The position numbers and the translations under genes were made by a program. From positions 3,782,001-3,846,000 of the forward strand of contig JBAJFE010000014.1 in assembly GCA_037903355.1 (NCBI GenBank): 64,000 nt of DNA, in the 5' to 3' direction. The notes under the pieces are model-generated. The model did no database searches and was not told where the DNA came from. It worked only from the letters and a program-made list of their open reading frames with translations. Numbering within the stretch: the stretch's first letter is position 1; every line of letters starts with the position of its first letter. This document shows positions 25,201 through 37,225 of this stretch, in pieces. Source of the stretch: Trichuris trichiura (taxonomy: Eukaryota; Nematoda; Enoplea; Trichinellida; Trichuridae).

Positions 25201-25965
25201 CTGCGTTATTCAAAGCACTGCTGTAAAATGAGATTATACAAATCTGGTCACAGCCATCCTAGTTGCATCGTTCATAGTACGATACAGACCAAATGGATTA
25301 CTGTTTTAACAGGCCCTCTTCTCGAAGACATTGCCACTCTTTTAATGCGCAAAGCAAATGGAACTCTGGACGAGCAGCTCAAGTATGTAGCGTATTCTGC
25401 AGTACGTATTCCACAGCTGAATCTGACAGTATATATCAATTGCCGCATTGTTTCAGCACGAAACAACATTGATTGCTCTCCTGACAAACTTAGACGTATA
25501 TGATGTAACCATGGCTCCGGAATTCTCAGCCTGCTTAATGTTTGAACTTTATCAGGAAAATGGCACATACTACGTTGAGGTAACTAAAGTTTAGATGTTT
25601 TCTTTCTGCAACAATTTCCACACAGACTTGGTACCTAAATGGCCTAAAAGCTGAGTCAGTCATGTTGAATCTTCCCGGTTGCCCAACTCCTTGTGACGTA
25701 AAGACGTTTGCTCAAATGGCATCTGGAAGAGCTCCCCAAAATTGGCACGACGAATGCCGCATAACAGACGAACTTGTGTTCACTGGGCTATCTAGTAACG
25801 GTACTCCATATAATAAGAGTTCTGATAAGTGCTTGGCATTTTTCCAGTTTAGCTCAAGCAATAATTCTCGTTTCGTCAGTAATCGTCGCCGTAATCGCCG
25901 TCGGTGCAGCGGTTATCGTTGTCTTTATGTGCCGTTGTTTCAAGCGTCAGAAGACCAGCATGTAA
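22219..25965 (+). CDS. Membrane-anchored histidine acid phosphatase, ten exons
   Basis: Histidine acid phosphatase of the lysosomal/prostatic type: it hydrolyses phosphate monoesters at acid pH in the lumen or outside the cell. Exons: 22219-22329, 22379-22477, 22535-22618, 22678-22827, 22876-23067, 23628-23757, 25313-25401, 25457-25579, 25626-25794, 25853-25965. All have GT..AG borders and compatible phases, totalling 419 residues, close to the usual length. Residues 1 to about 25 form a signal peptide. The catalytic RHGARAP is at 40-46, YVRSTDTNRT begins at 100, and the conserved PIPVHTVP follows. LPGCPTPC lies in exon 9, and a hydrophobic anchor of about 22 residues lies near 385-407 with a short basic tail. 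The usual His-Asp proton-donor pair reads His-Glu (286-287). Most introns are 46-59 bp, but introns 5 (560 bp) and 6 (1555 bp) are long. The short second intron (57 bp) leaves the frame open and could be retained. Confidence 0.92.
24344..24480. repeat. Perfect hairpin within a Penelope-terminus-like repeat, in intron 6
   Basis: Arms 24373-24414 and 24431-24472 are perfect reverse complements of 42 bp with a 16-nt loop. The left flank (TAGTACGGGACTG) and the TTACGG ... GTCCCGTT spacing match sequences at the ends of the Penelope-like copy (44500-44520, reverse strand) and at 55985-56190. It therefore looks like a small inverted pair of such ends lodged in the long intron of the phosphatase gene. 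Confidence 0.75.
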
Positions 25966-26340
25966 ATTCTGAAAAAAACCGTTAGAGATGGAATATTGAG
26001 TTGTTTTTATAGAAGTGCTGGCCACTCTTTCTTCTAGTGCCCTATGTCCCGCAGATGCACTCTGAACTTTTAACATGTACCACGGGTATACCATTCTTTC
26101 AAGTCCTAACTGCAAACTTTCACTGCTAAGCTTTGTAGGCGTCTGTATGCCAGAAGAAAAGAATTAAACGAAGGTAAAGCTATGCACCTATTTTACTCTC
26201 TGTCAGTGCAATTGTGCCGTTTTTCCTTTCTGATAAGTGAGAGTTAATTAACCTTTCTTCTATCTTCAAGAAAACGAGCCTGGCCCAACCCATTTGCAGC
26301 CTAATTTTCGGTTTTGGCTTCTTTTGTACGGATTTTCTGT
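25966..26340. other. 3' flank of the acid phosphatase gene
   Basis: No gene seen. AATAAA-like sequences occur (for example GAATTAAAC near 26160), but no polyadenylation signal was assigned with confidence. Confidence 0.3.
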
Positions 26341-26830
26341 GTCCCGTTGAATAAACTTTTATTAATAAACTTTTCTTAATAAAATGTCCGTAGCTTTCGG
26401 GTCCGAACTTGACCCGTCATCAGCGGTCTAAGGATTGACGTATGACTAAAGTGTACTAGTAACGTGCAACGTCTATAGCTGTTTAAAGGCCCGTGTTTTA
26501 AAGTGGGCCTTGTGGTTCTTCTCTTTGTCCGTCAGCAGTTCGAGCGGGTGAATCAAATTTAATTGAGCGAGCAACATTTCGAGCGGGTTACAATATTCGT
26601 CCATATTTCATTTATTTCCGCTCCATTATCTCTGTTGTAGGTTGTATTGTTTCTAATATACAGAGCTTCCTTGATTTTTCGTAAGCGCACATTCTTTTCA
26701 TAACATAAAACTTTTGCTCCAAGGCTTAGATTGCATTGTGATGCGTGTTCCTAATTTTCGGTCTTTAATTTCAGTAACAGAAAGTTCATGCTTTTGCATG
26801 CTCTTTGTTCTTCCTTAAAAGATTAGCCCA
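26341..26830 (-). pseudogene. Penelope-like element 3' fragment with ribozyme-like core
   Basis: On the minus strand this fragment has the same order as the 3' end of the element at 41371-44534. Decayed matches to the conserved tail peptide region come first (near 26630-26760). An untranslated stretch follows, then a hammerhead-like core at 26391-26426 (CTGATGA, a stem GGGTC/GACCC, CGAAAGCT). No intact coding frame remains. Confidence 0.65.
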
Positions 26831-28220
26831 TTTGCGAATTTTCTTATTTTAAATCAAACACTTTCGATAGTGTAAAATAAATACTGCAAAGCTTTTCGCA
26901 TCCGTGGCGATTCTTGCTTATCGCTTCTAATCTCATCTGAGTTTACCAGAGAATCTGCCGCATCTATGATTTAACAGCCTGTAACGTTTGTAACAGTTGC
27001 CGACGAACGAGCAAGAAGCCTAACGGCTAATGAGCAAAGCTTTACTTTCAATGAAAGTAACGGTACAGAAGGGTGCTTAGCAAAGTTGACAAAAACCAGT
27101 CATGCTCTCAGCGGTGCGTATAACCCGTCTTGACCTGCGCGCTGGCCACATAACTGGCACAGGTCAGGGATCAGCAGCTGTCAGGAGATTTGGCCAGCGG
27201 CCGGGGCGAGGCTCCGGCGACGTCGCAAATATTGATGTCTTTGCTTGGGAAAAACACCTGTCGTAAACACGCCGCACTGGCCCTGGCCGCCCAACCGCTG
27301 GCACACATCCAATTAGTAGTATGATTCAGATTCTGACTGTTGGCGCTGCCGTAACTGTCCAGAAACCAGAAAATGGATCTTTGGCCCTGAGATTGCTATG
27401 TCGGGGGATGTAAACGGAAAATAACTTTGCGGTATGGTTTAATGTATGTTTTAGCGCATTCTCGTAACAGACACAGAACTGGCAGCGGTCATCGTTCGAA
27501 CGGAAGCTGCAATAATGGATTATCAGTCATAGGTGCGGGAGATTTTTTCGTAGGTTTAAACAGGATTATACCCAGTGTTTGTGTTAAGTTTATTTTTTAT
27601 CTACTACAAAACCTGTCATAACAGTTCGTGATGGCATAGGCGTTGGACCCGCCAGTTTGACTGGCTGGCTGCTTTGATCACGTGACATAGACAAGACGAC
27701 TTAGCATCGTTAGCCTGTGCGGGCAGTAATGTTTTCCGTTTTTGGTCTAGCCTATGGCAGTATAAAATCATGCTGAACAAAACTGAGCGGCAAGTTTCTT
27801 CTTTCTGATGGGAACCTCTAAACCGCCCAAGCCTAAACCAAAAATAGGAAATACTGCTATCTGTGCTAGCTAACGCTGCCAAGTTACCTTCTTTACGCCA
27901 AGCAGGCGAAAACAGGACCTGATAAAACTGAATGAACTGGCGTCTACGTCATCTTTAACCGGTGTTGCTTACTTTTGTAGAAGTACAAGAGACACTAAAC
28001 TCAAAATCATAAATGGTGACGTTCAAAAGTGAACAATAAAAATTACATTTTCGTTCTACCACTGCAGCGAAGGTTAACTACACTGGCCTAACATTGCTAA
28101 ACAGTTTCGATTATCTTCACAACGCGTTTCGGTTGAAATTGACTCCACTGTCCAGTTCTATTGCTGAACGCTTTATTGATGCCGGTTGAACAAATTGAAA
28201 TTATTCCCAGTTGAAAAGTA
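26831..28220. other. No gene recognised; contains a GC-rich patch
   Basis: About 27120-27310 is clearly richer in G+C than its surroundings and contains repeated TGGCC/GGCCA words, which suggests foreign or repetitive origin. No coding capacity was found. Confidence 0.4.
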
Positions 28221-28412
28221 TCAATTTCGCTGTGCCATGGAAGCGATAAGGTCATTTAAATAAGCGCTCTTCATTTCGTTGACAAATTCCAGGTGCGGTT
28301 GAATTCGGGTCATCCTAAATGGGTCTCCAGTTTTCAGCGTTGGTGGTTCAATGAGGAAGTAACCATAAAGTGTGTGCCGCCCCTTATTTTCGCAGACGAC
28401 TGGACCAACATG
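28221..28412 (-). CDS. Possible 3'-terminal exon, family unknown
   Basis: On the minus strand a strong acceptor (TTTGTTTTTTCAG) precedes an open frame of 64 codons including the TGA stop. The predicted sequence (HVGPVVCENKGRHTLYGYFL, then a charged helical-looking end) resembles a protein but no family is recognised. The frame stays open upstream to 28634, where another acceptor-like TTTTTCGCAG occurs, so an upstream exon with a GTAATT donor after TCQRM is possible. The opposite strand is open over the same DNA, so strand assignment is uncertain. Confidence 0.3.
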   Translation of the reverse strand, partial: HVGPVVCENKGRHTLYGYFLIEPPTLKTGDPFRMTRIQPHLEFVNEMKSAYLNDLIASMAQRN

Positions 28413-28634
28413 CTGAAAAAACAAATTCAGACGTTGGTTAATGAAGCTAAGAAAACGATTCTCCCTTGTGCTCGTGGATGCATATATGGGCGCCTGCGAG
28501 TACGAATGTGTGTGTAATAGAGGGAAACAAACGCTTCTTTCATTACAGAATTGAGAATTCTTTTCTGAATCTGATTTAACCGGATAAATTACCATCCTTT
28601 GACATGTCTGCGAAAAATATAATATGTAAACCAA

Positions 28635-29924
28635 AGAGTTGTAGCGAATTCAACTTTATTTGAACTGTGGTAGACGAATAGAGTATCCTGAAATGAATGA
28701 CTCCTTAATACGCAGCTGCCAGTTCATTTAAGTCCTGTTAGCTTCGAAACTCAACAACAGTGCATGTACGACCGACTCCGTTATATTTTTTTCTCTTGAA
28801 TTCCTACATTCCTTTACTGATTACGAATTTACATTTGTGCTTTTTCATTGCTTATTTGGAAAAAACAGGTGTGTATGTGTAGACATAAGCCTTCAAAACG
28901 TATTATCTTCATAGGAACAATGGGAACATACACAATCGCTAAAGGATATTACATTTCCCTATTTGTAGGTTTTAACATTCTCTTTCTTCGCTAAACTTTC
29001 CACCTTAAATTCTAACCATATTACCCTGAGTCACCATAGCGCTGCTCTCACGGATGGGGCGCTCGGTTAGCTTTCGAACTTCTGCCGATGTTGACCGTAG
29101 CGGTTGTAATCCCCACCTTTATTCATGGAAAGTTCACGTAAATGCAGCTTATTCGCAAGAGACGCAATTTATCTTGTTATCGGTGTTGTTGGAACTTAAT
29201 ATCTAATGCTATTTAGCTTTCAAGTAGCAATGAATACTTTTCTCAATGGAAGTGATAACATTCTTTTCCATCTTAATTACCGAATTAGTCATGCTCACCA
29301 CTTTGAGACTGCACAACGCCTGTATGCTTTCTTTTCTAGATGTCACTGTCAAGGTAGCGTAATTTAGAGAAATAAAAACTGACTATATTAAAGACGAAGT
29401 CATTGCCTTCTGCGTAAAACTGTATATGACAATGAGCGCTTTTGCTTGTTAGCCCTGAGAACGCGACACCTACCGCTTCGGAAGCCCCGCAACAATTGCA
29501 TGGATGCTTTCGTGCATTCAATTAAAGGTTTCTTTCTCATGAAAAAAAGATTAAATTCAGAAGAACTACTTCAACTGACGTTTTCAATTCCATTTTCACA
29601 ATGCGCACCTACGGCTTGATATACCAGCTGTAAAGAAGATATTCATTTAGAACACGAAAGCTTTTAGATCAGTCCCGGTCCGTCACCAGTATGAAATGAA
29701 TGTTATGAAGTATGATGATAATCAGTTTAAACGTATTTTAACTTGAAGAATGTGATATTTAAAAACCCATTGTTTTATTCTACCCTTTTTTCCGTAATTT
29801 ATGCATTCATAGTATACGGCCTATTTTTGCCTGGTTTCTTAAAACTCACTGAATTTCTGAACTTCTAAACTAAATTTGAAGCTTACATTTTTTTCAAACG
29901 TTCCCTCATTTGTGCCTATTACTC
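28635..29924. other. No gene recognised
   Basis: AT-rich intergenic sequence with short ORFs only. Confidence 0.45.
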
Positions 29925-30729
29925 TCAAGCTGCTAATACAGGACCAGTCAGGCGTATCCCCAAAGTTCCAGAAATTTTTTCACATTTTAAACAGATACGT
30001 GACAGACTCTTCTTGAATATGAAAATCGTCCCACGTTGCATTGAAAAGGAGAACTTACGCTTCTGAAATGTGCGAATGTCCTTCCCATGTCCAGTTCTTT
30101 TCCACAAACTTGGAACTTAGGATCATAAGGAATATCTTCTCCGATTTCTGTATTTGCATAGGAAGGCATGCTTAGACATTCTTTGTCTGGAACTACAGTC
30201 AGTGGAAGAGTAGCCAGTCTTCCAGATGTAGTGATGACTCCAAGACGGCATTTACTACCCACTTGGGGCCCATTATCTCTTGGCCCAGGTAAACACACCG
30301 TTTTGACCGTTGGTCCCAAAGCGTCAGGCATGAATTTTGCAACAGACAGCCCGTAGTGCCAAGTTATCCCATTTTCAGGTAAGGTGCGGTCAAAAACAGC
30401 AATGAACTGTGTTCTCATGTTTTTCGTGTCACCTACAGGATCGTCAGTTCCGTACCTTACTACATAGTTACTAGGGTCGCTGAAATAGAAAAGAAAGGTG
30501 GTGGAGAATTCGCGTTGTTTGATGAAAGGGCATACTCTCGGACGCATCCACTTGAAATGTAAAGAGTATCAGTGTAGTTTTCGTATTTACCAGGTAGCAA
30601 GGCTCCAACACAAACAGGGGACCAGTATTCTTTACCTTTGGACTCATCTACTTGTTTCTCAAAAAGTACGCCCTGATATGCGTCTCTGTATATTTTTCCT
30701 GTTTCCCCGCAGTCAGCGTCAATAGTGTC
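29925..30729 (-). CDS. Trypsin-fold serine protease homologue, catalytically degenerate (5' exon missing from model)
   Basis: Three exons read in phase on the minus strand: 30729-30536, 30479-30059 and 30011-29925, with introns of 56 and 47 bp, giving about 233 residues before TGA. The first begins after a good acceptor (CTGCTTGCAG), so a signal-peptide exon should lie upstream, but none was found with confidence. Landmarks follow the trypsin order: CVGALL for the CGGSL strand, YISSGCV where VLTAAHC is expected, VVRYGTDD, TVCLPGP, FQVCGKE and finally SGTLGIRL where GDSGGP is expected. The catalytic His position is Gly and the Ser position is Leu, so proteolysis is unlikely. It would be a secreted non-enzymatic homologue, or a decaying gene. 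The frame is intact, which favours a functional pseudo-enzyme. Confidence 0.6.
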
Positions 30730-32825
30730 CTGCAAGCAGATTTATGTATAAACTTTGTAGTGTATGGAGTTGAAAATTGAATTGATTATATATAAAAGCT
30801 CTGTATTCAAGAAATGTGCGGCTTTTCCACCGCTTTGGGTAGCATTTTTTGAAATAAAAGACCAGTTTACCAATCGGTCAACCGCCTGATTCTTGAAAAC
30901 TTGGAAATTTTTGTAAACGCAAACGGCTGTAGCTTGACCATATTGGCCTATTACGAAAATCCCTTGGCTATTTAAAATCGATCCTGTATTTCAGCCCTTT
31001 TTGAAATGTAAAATCCGTACGTTTCTTGAAAGTGAACATACATACGAAGTAAGAAGTTGATAAAAATGCTCGTTTATTAACCAATTCTAACCAAGAGGGG
31101 ATCACGCAACTTAACTACATGGTTTTCGTTCATTTTCATTGCCTGTGTTGCACAGAATTTAAATTAGCTTATTTTTTGAGTTTCCAAAAGAAAATATGAC
31201 CAACCGTACAGCAGAGGTTTTCTGTTAGATGACATTTAAAATGGATGCAAGATCGCTATGATCAGCGATCGGACTTACTTTTGAAGTAATAAGCAACCGT
31301 GTGACCGGTTTGTCAGTTGTCTTTTACCCAGCTGTTCAACTAATCTCATAACTCATCTCCATCCTTTTCTCCTTTATGACGGAGGTAATCATGTTGTAGA
31401 CAAAATATTAATGCAGAAAATTCCTGATTACGTGGATTGACCAAAGAATGAGCATTTTTAGATCGTCAAAATGCGGCTGAACTTCAAGTTTAAAGTTGTT
31501 TGCTTTCAGAATGTTAGCCCATGTTCCATTTCTAGAAGAAGCTGTCGTTACAGTATTTCCCTAATTCAGTAACTTCCTAGGTAGATTCTCTGAAAACTTC
31601 AACAAGTCGCTTCTCCTATCCTAAGTTTCGATGAATCCCTTGCTTCGTTCTTATCCTTACTCCTGGACTTTCCTTTTAAATGCCTATTAAAGCGGAAGAA
31701 CAATTTCCGCAGTTGGATATGTCAACAAATACAAAACGTGTGGTACATCCATGAAAAGAAAAGTCAGCGTCAGTAATGACATTAGATATAGGTTAATCAG
31801 GTTGTTTCTTTCCCTAAGCGTATGGAGTAGGAATTCCAACAATACCAACCAAGAAGAAAGTAAAAGTCGTCGAAGTTTCTACGCGCTTGGCCGTGCAGGG
31901 TCAAAACACAGTGGTGCCTGAAGAAGTTGGTCAAGCTATCTATAGGTAATTTATGCAGCAGTGCACCATTGCACAATTACTATCTGGCCCTTTATTATGC
32001 AGAAAAAATGTTCTCCATGGTTTAAGACTGACCGCCGCTACGAATTTTATGCCTACTTCTGATAGATCTAAAAAACTCGAAAGGGAGCACTTTATTGGAA
32101 AATTCCAAATTCAAGAGAGGAACTTTCAGCAGATTCTGTTGTTGAATTCAAAGAAATAAAAAAATATTTGGGTTAAGAGGACCATGACAGAGATTCTCTT
32201 TATAACGTAATTGGAACTGCTTTGAAGAACTGGAAAGCTTTTCCGATAAACATCTGTTACTCGAACAGAGAAATGTACGCCATGACGCAAAGCGAGTGGA
32301 AAACTTGTTACTCTAATGGTTTGCAGAAATTTTTCTACTGACATTTTACTCCCTTGTTTCTCGTCAGGAAAACAAGGAGGCCTAGAAGCACCGGAAACTT
32401 TAAGAATTTCGCAGTTGCCTACGCTCAATAGAAGAATTGCATAGAAGACTGAAGCTTTAAAAACGTGAGCTAAAAAGGGCATTTATATGTGAATTGAGAC
32501 TTATTAAAACGTCGTATGGAAATATGGCACCTTGATCCTACTGACATGTAACCTCCCTCGCATTTATTTGCACAATGCCTCAATAGAACTGATGAAACTG
32601 AGTGTGAAATTCTCTCGCCTACGGTTACTTCCGCAAAATAGCGGATTGTTCATGCTGTGATTGAAAATCTGAAACGGTTATGTCAGAAGCAGCTGGCTAG
32701 CTTTCGGTTTTCGTCAGAAAATAGAAATTTAGAATCTGAAATTGTAATAACTCTGACAGATTGTTGTCGTATGATAACAGATAGCTGAGATTCTGTTGTA
32801 GTGGTAAACTTTGAGACATTTATAG
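30730..32825. other. No gene recognised
   Basis: This should contain the 5' exon and promoter of the protease homologue, but no signal-peptide ORF with a matching donor was identified. Other ORFs (31953-32159, 32126-32482) have no recognisable domain. Confidence 0.4.
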
Positions 32826-33240
32826 AACGAACTTATCGATGAAGTCGAGAATGAAAGTTCCAGCAATATCTGTGCAAATGGAGAAGCAGGCAAGAAGCTT
32901 TTCTTCAAGGCAAGCTCTTCTGTAATCAAATTAATGCGGTAGTCACGCTATCGCAATGAGATATCTAGGATTCCAAACGCTTAAAGACGGCGAAATTGTT
33001 CCACCTTCTTCAGAAGTGCAAGAGGAACAAGAAGAGAGAAAAAAGTGATGAACATGCATGTTCTATGCGCCATGAGGTTTCTGGATGCTTGGAAATTGCT
33101 TTGAGATGGACTAAAGGCAGAGTGTAATTCAAAACGGTAACTACGCTCGAAAAAAATGTCCACGACTTAAAAGCTACGAAGCTGCTGGCAGCTTTGCAAC
33201 AAGCATATGCAACCGACTTCTATCAAAATGCGTTTTTGAA
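32826..33240 (+). pseudogene. Decayed paralogue of the 46300-46760 sequence, possible Tigger-type transposase end
   Basis: The stretch starting ATAGAACGAACTTATC matches 46303 onward over several hundred bp at low identity. Translation in pieces gives TTLEKNVHDLKA and LAALQQA, reminiscent of C-terminal ends of Tigger/jerky-type transposases. Stops and frameshifts are frequent. The pairing of the two loci is seen in the sequence. The family assignment is weak. Confidence 0.35.
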
Positions 33241-36200
33241 GTGTATTGCCAACATTTGACTGAAATAAATTGTTGTGTACTTACAAGCATGCGTAAGAAA
33301 TAAAATTTACGATAAATGAAGTGAATGTCAAAAGTGATTAAAAGACAGGTGTTCGACTGTATGGACAAAACCCCGGTCCCGTATAACCTGACTGTCATGG
33401 TTCTGCTGCACATGGGCGTGCTCCTGTCTACTGCAAATGCTTCTGTATTCACCTATTGCCACCTTCGGCAGGTTGCCCTTACGCGTTCAGACAAAACAGT
33501 GAAATATGACAGAGGCTTTCACATACAATGAAATTCATTAAGGAGATGTAAGAGTAACGGAATATGAGTAATACAGAGGGATTGATATTTTTTAATCTTG
33601 TGGATAAGGTATTAGCTGGTAGTTAAGCATACGGTGAGACGTTAGAGATTCTGCTAACAAAAATACCGGCGTTTTAAACCAAAGGCATACTCACCACTGC
33701 AGCGGCAGAGAATAGCAGTACTAAGGCCAAGTACATCGCTGGTTTTTGCTGGTGACCTTAGTACTGAAGTATCATGGCCTTTTATAGCCTTGGCATTAGC
33801 TAACGAAGCAGATTATTCGTTAGCTTTCTGAGCAGGTGGTTTGACTTCTTCTATACTCCTGCTGCAAATCTCTCAAAGAGCAAAAGAAAAAGGATTAGTC
33901 TTCTTCACAAACAGTTTGAGTATGCATACTTTGGTAAACACTATCTGCTATTGTACGGATGAATGCTAAAATTGAAAGGGTTATTCGCGTTCAAGTAAAA
34001 ACCAAAGCGATGTTCTCTACAATGTTGACTTCATCTACCCCCGATTAAAAGTGACACAATAGACCCTTGAAAAATTTCAGAATAGCTGCCAGAAATGTGT
34101 ACAGCAGTTATTCGCCCCCCAAACACGACGAAGAAAGCTAAAACGAATTCTTCCTCTGTATTAAATTTTTCATACAGAGAGTCTTATCTTCCGAAAGGCT
34201 TTACGTCAGTATAAATATTCTGTCGGTGACACCGCTGAACTTTGACTGATTAGTTGTTTCCTTGCGTTTTTGTCGAATGCATTTCGTTCCAAGCGTTCCA
34301 TTGTAAGTTAAAAGCTCTAATCAATGCATTTAATGCCGATCCAGACTACGGAGGCCACTACTTTCTAGTCGTTGGTTCCCTCATGGTCTCTGTTGGCCAC
34401 ATATTCGTTCAGCGCCGTCACTGATATACGTTTAGGTTTAGGCTTATGGTTAAAATGAAGTTGAACAGCATTGTGTTGAACTGATTCAGGACAGGTAAAC
34501 CGAACTGGCATGGCGGGACACCGTCACCTCAAAATGCTGTAAGATACCCATACCAAAGACAGCAACTCATTGAACGCCAAAATTTCGTGCGGCCTGTCTT
34601 AAAAAGATTAAACTCCTGAATTAGCTTACAGATGAGAGAAATCTTGTCGTATAAACCTGCCTTATAATAGAGCAATTCTGTTTCAGAGTTAACAAAATAT
34701 AACATCGTATTTGGCAACTGCGGGAAAATTTGAAATTAAAAATTTTCAACGGGACACACTTTCCGTAAAGAAGTAGCCATATTTGGCAACTACAGTATTT
34801 ATGTGCATTTACATAAGAAAACGCATTCATTCGTAACAAAATTCGATTCACCAAACTAATATCACAAGAAGATAGTAATGATACAGCAACAGCCCAATGA
34901 ACTTCTTTCCTTGCTTGACTCAATGATAGCTGGAAGAGAAGGCACCTCCTGTAATGACTGATGGCGCATCAGCCTTAACTTGCTTTAGGAAGTGTTGAGA
35001 AATTACCGCTGAAAGGATGTTAGCAGGAACGGTGCATAGCACAGAAGTTAAAAGCCTATGGGCGCAATAACTCACTGCGCAGTCAGAACTGGCACATCGT
35101 ACATCTTGGTAAGAACAGCGTTTCTTATTTTTGTTTTGTTCTCTGATTCTGTTTGTATGCCTGTTCAGACTGATCGCTCGCTCTGCTGCGCTGTGGTTAT
35201 AATTAAACTATTCTTGCTTTGCGCTCAAACTGCTCGCCAGCCTAGAACATCAAACTTTGCCAACAGGCAGGAAGGCATCAGGTTTTGTTTCTATGCTCTT
35301 CTGTATATTTCTTTGTAACAAGTGAGAGAGTCTTAAATCTGGCGATCAGCTTTTGCAAATCTTTCGAAATTGTAGTCTATTTCTCCTAAAATCTATGCGC
35401 CGCTGCTTACAACTGCAAACGCCTCAGGTAGAGTTTTCACTGTGAATTTCCGCTTTATTTCAAAGGTATTCTTCTTCTCTACCTCAACCTACTTCAGTTT
35501 GTGGTACGTCCACGACTCCCCGCTCGCGGTCATGTGAAATAACTCGAGACAAAAGCGACGTCTGGAGTAGCAGTATTGTGTGCTTCGCTGTCAACGCTAT
35601 GAGTCTTCATCACTTTCCCATGGACCCGCTCGCTGAGCTTGCTGTTCAGGTATAATTATTGCCAGCAGTTCTTCGTGATGGCCTACCGCTCCTAGCGAAT
35701 CATTCCTATATTGTCTGCCGCACTCCGACATAACTTTTTCTTCAAACTCGATCATATCCTCGTTCTTAACTTTTCAGTCTCCACGTTGACGAGTTGATGA
35801 AGGTCTTCTTCGCTTAGGCCTAAACGTAACTCGTTTCCAAATCTTAGTGGCTTGTCACTCACTGTTCCATCAACAGAAGAGCTTCTGTCAGTACGCTCAA
35901 ACGTGTTCACCCATGTTTTCAAGGCCATCTTCCAATTGTTTTTCATATATCACTGTATGACTTCTTTCCTGGCTGCGTTGACATTTCAGGTGGCATACAA
36001 AATATGAAAACCTTTGCAAGACTAGCGGAGTGGAGCAGGCGATTCGTCAGGTAAAGGGGAGCAAACGTACCACAAACACAACGAAACGTGAAAAGCATTT
36101 ATTTCTCGACGATACGTTTACCAATCACGGGTCCAGTATGTTGTCTCCCCACCGGAAGTTGAGGCGGCTACTTCAAAGCGTAATCTGTGACTCTGCTGCG

Positions 36201-36960
36201 TAATAAATGGTTGTTATCGGCACAACGGGACGGAAAACACAATGGGGCGTGCAGGTGTTCAAGCTGAGACGTCGTCTACCAATTCGTGAAAAACATCGCC
36301 GGTCAACTGTGCGAGCTGCGGCGTGCCTTGGTAGACAGGCTAAATCTCATTCTGCGTTATGTCTGTCCCGGGATCTAGTGGCAACTTTCCATCGACAAGT
36401 GGAGGCACCGTAAGGAGGCACTGACGCCTTCTGCCTGATTAGGTACACCCGAGTGAACCCGTCGGATGCGCCTGCAGCGAAATCGACGCGCCGCCTTCGC
36501 CAGGCTGAGCGCCTGCGTTAGCAGTGCGTATGCTTTTTCCCTTTTTGCGTTACTCATTGCTCGCGTGTTCAGTGATCGCTAAATAACGTTACTTTGCGCT
36601 ATGCTTCTTGTCGTTTGCGCCACGGTCAAAACTGCAAAACCCAACAGCAGCAACGAACACGCGTCATGTTGAGGTTTAGGCTTAGGCTAGAGTAGGACAG
36701 GATGGCCGGCACGGTTATAGCATGCACTTGGAAACAATTGCCAGAACGGCCAAGTGTTTTCAGGTGTGCAGCGTTCCTTCGCTGATACGGATCGCTCGCA
36801 TCAGTGCACAGTGAACAATAGCTTAGTTCAGCCATTGTTCAGGTGACGTAGTAATCCCCACTTTACGTCCTTTTGAAGTTGCCGCCCGAACTTCCGGTGA
36901 GAAGACGACATACAAGACCCCCAATCACCCTATTCCCTTCACTCGCGTACAGTATGCGTA
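33241..36960. other. No gene recognised; repeats present
   Basis: Contains a hairpin at 33715-33766, a partial copy of the Penelope-terminus sequence near 34738-34775 (CAACGGGACAC...CCGTAAAG) and two members of a TTAGGC-bearing repeat near 34430 and 36670. A minus-strand frame at 35752-35946 (GLSEEDLHQLVNVETEKL) faintly resembles transposase C-termini but is too short to assign. Confidence 0.45.
33715..33766. repeat. Imperfect palindrome
   Basis: CAGTACTAAGG at 33715 onward is mirrored by CCTTAGTACTG at 33756-33766, separated by a partly self-complementary centre (CGCTGGTTTTTGCTGG). Weaker pairing extends outside. It is a small foldback sequence without coding content. Confidence 0.55.
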
Positions 36961-37225
36961 CGAGGGATGTTCAGAAAGTTCCCAGAAAGGCGGTGCAGTG
37001 TCTAACAGAATACCAATCAGTGGGCCAAAACTTGTTTAAGCTTATTTCCGTTATCCTCAGACTTGCATTGAGAGTTGGCCTTACCTGACGCCGCGCCAGC
37101 GTGATGCAAGCTGCTCTTAAAGTAAACGTTTTTCTCGTGACATGGAAAATCTTCATTTTTAGGTCAGAGTTGACTCTAAATTTCTATCCAGGCTTGGTTA
37201 GCAGCCCAGGGGGATTATTCAATCT

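Noticed and set aside
28293..28517. Plus-strand 75-codon ORF after TTCCAG
   Set aside because: Overlaps the minus-strand candidate, which has a stronger acceptor. Neither is proven, but this one has less support.
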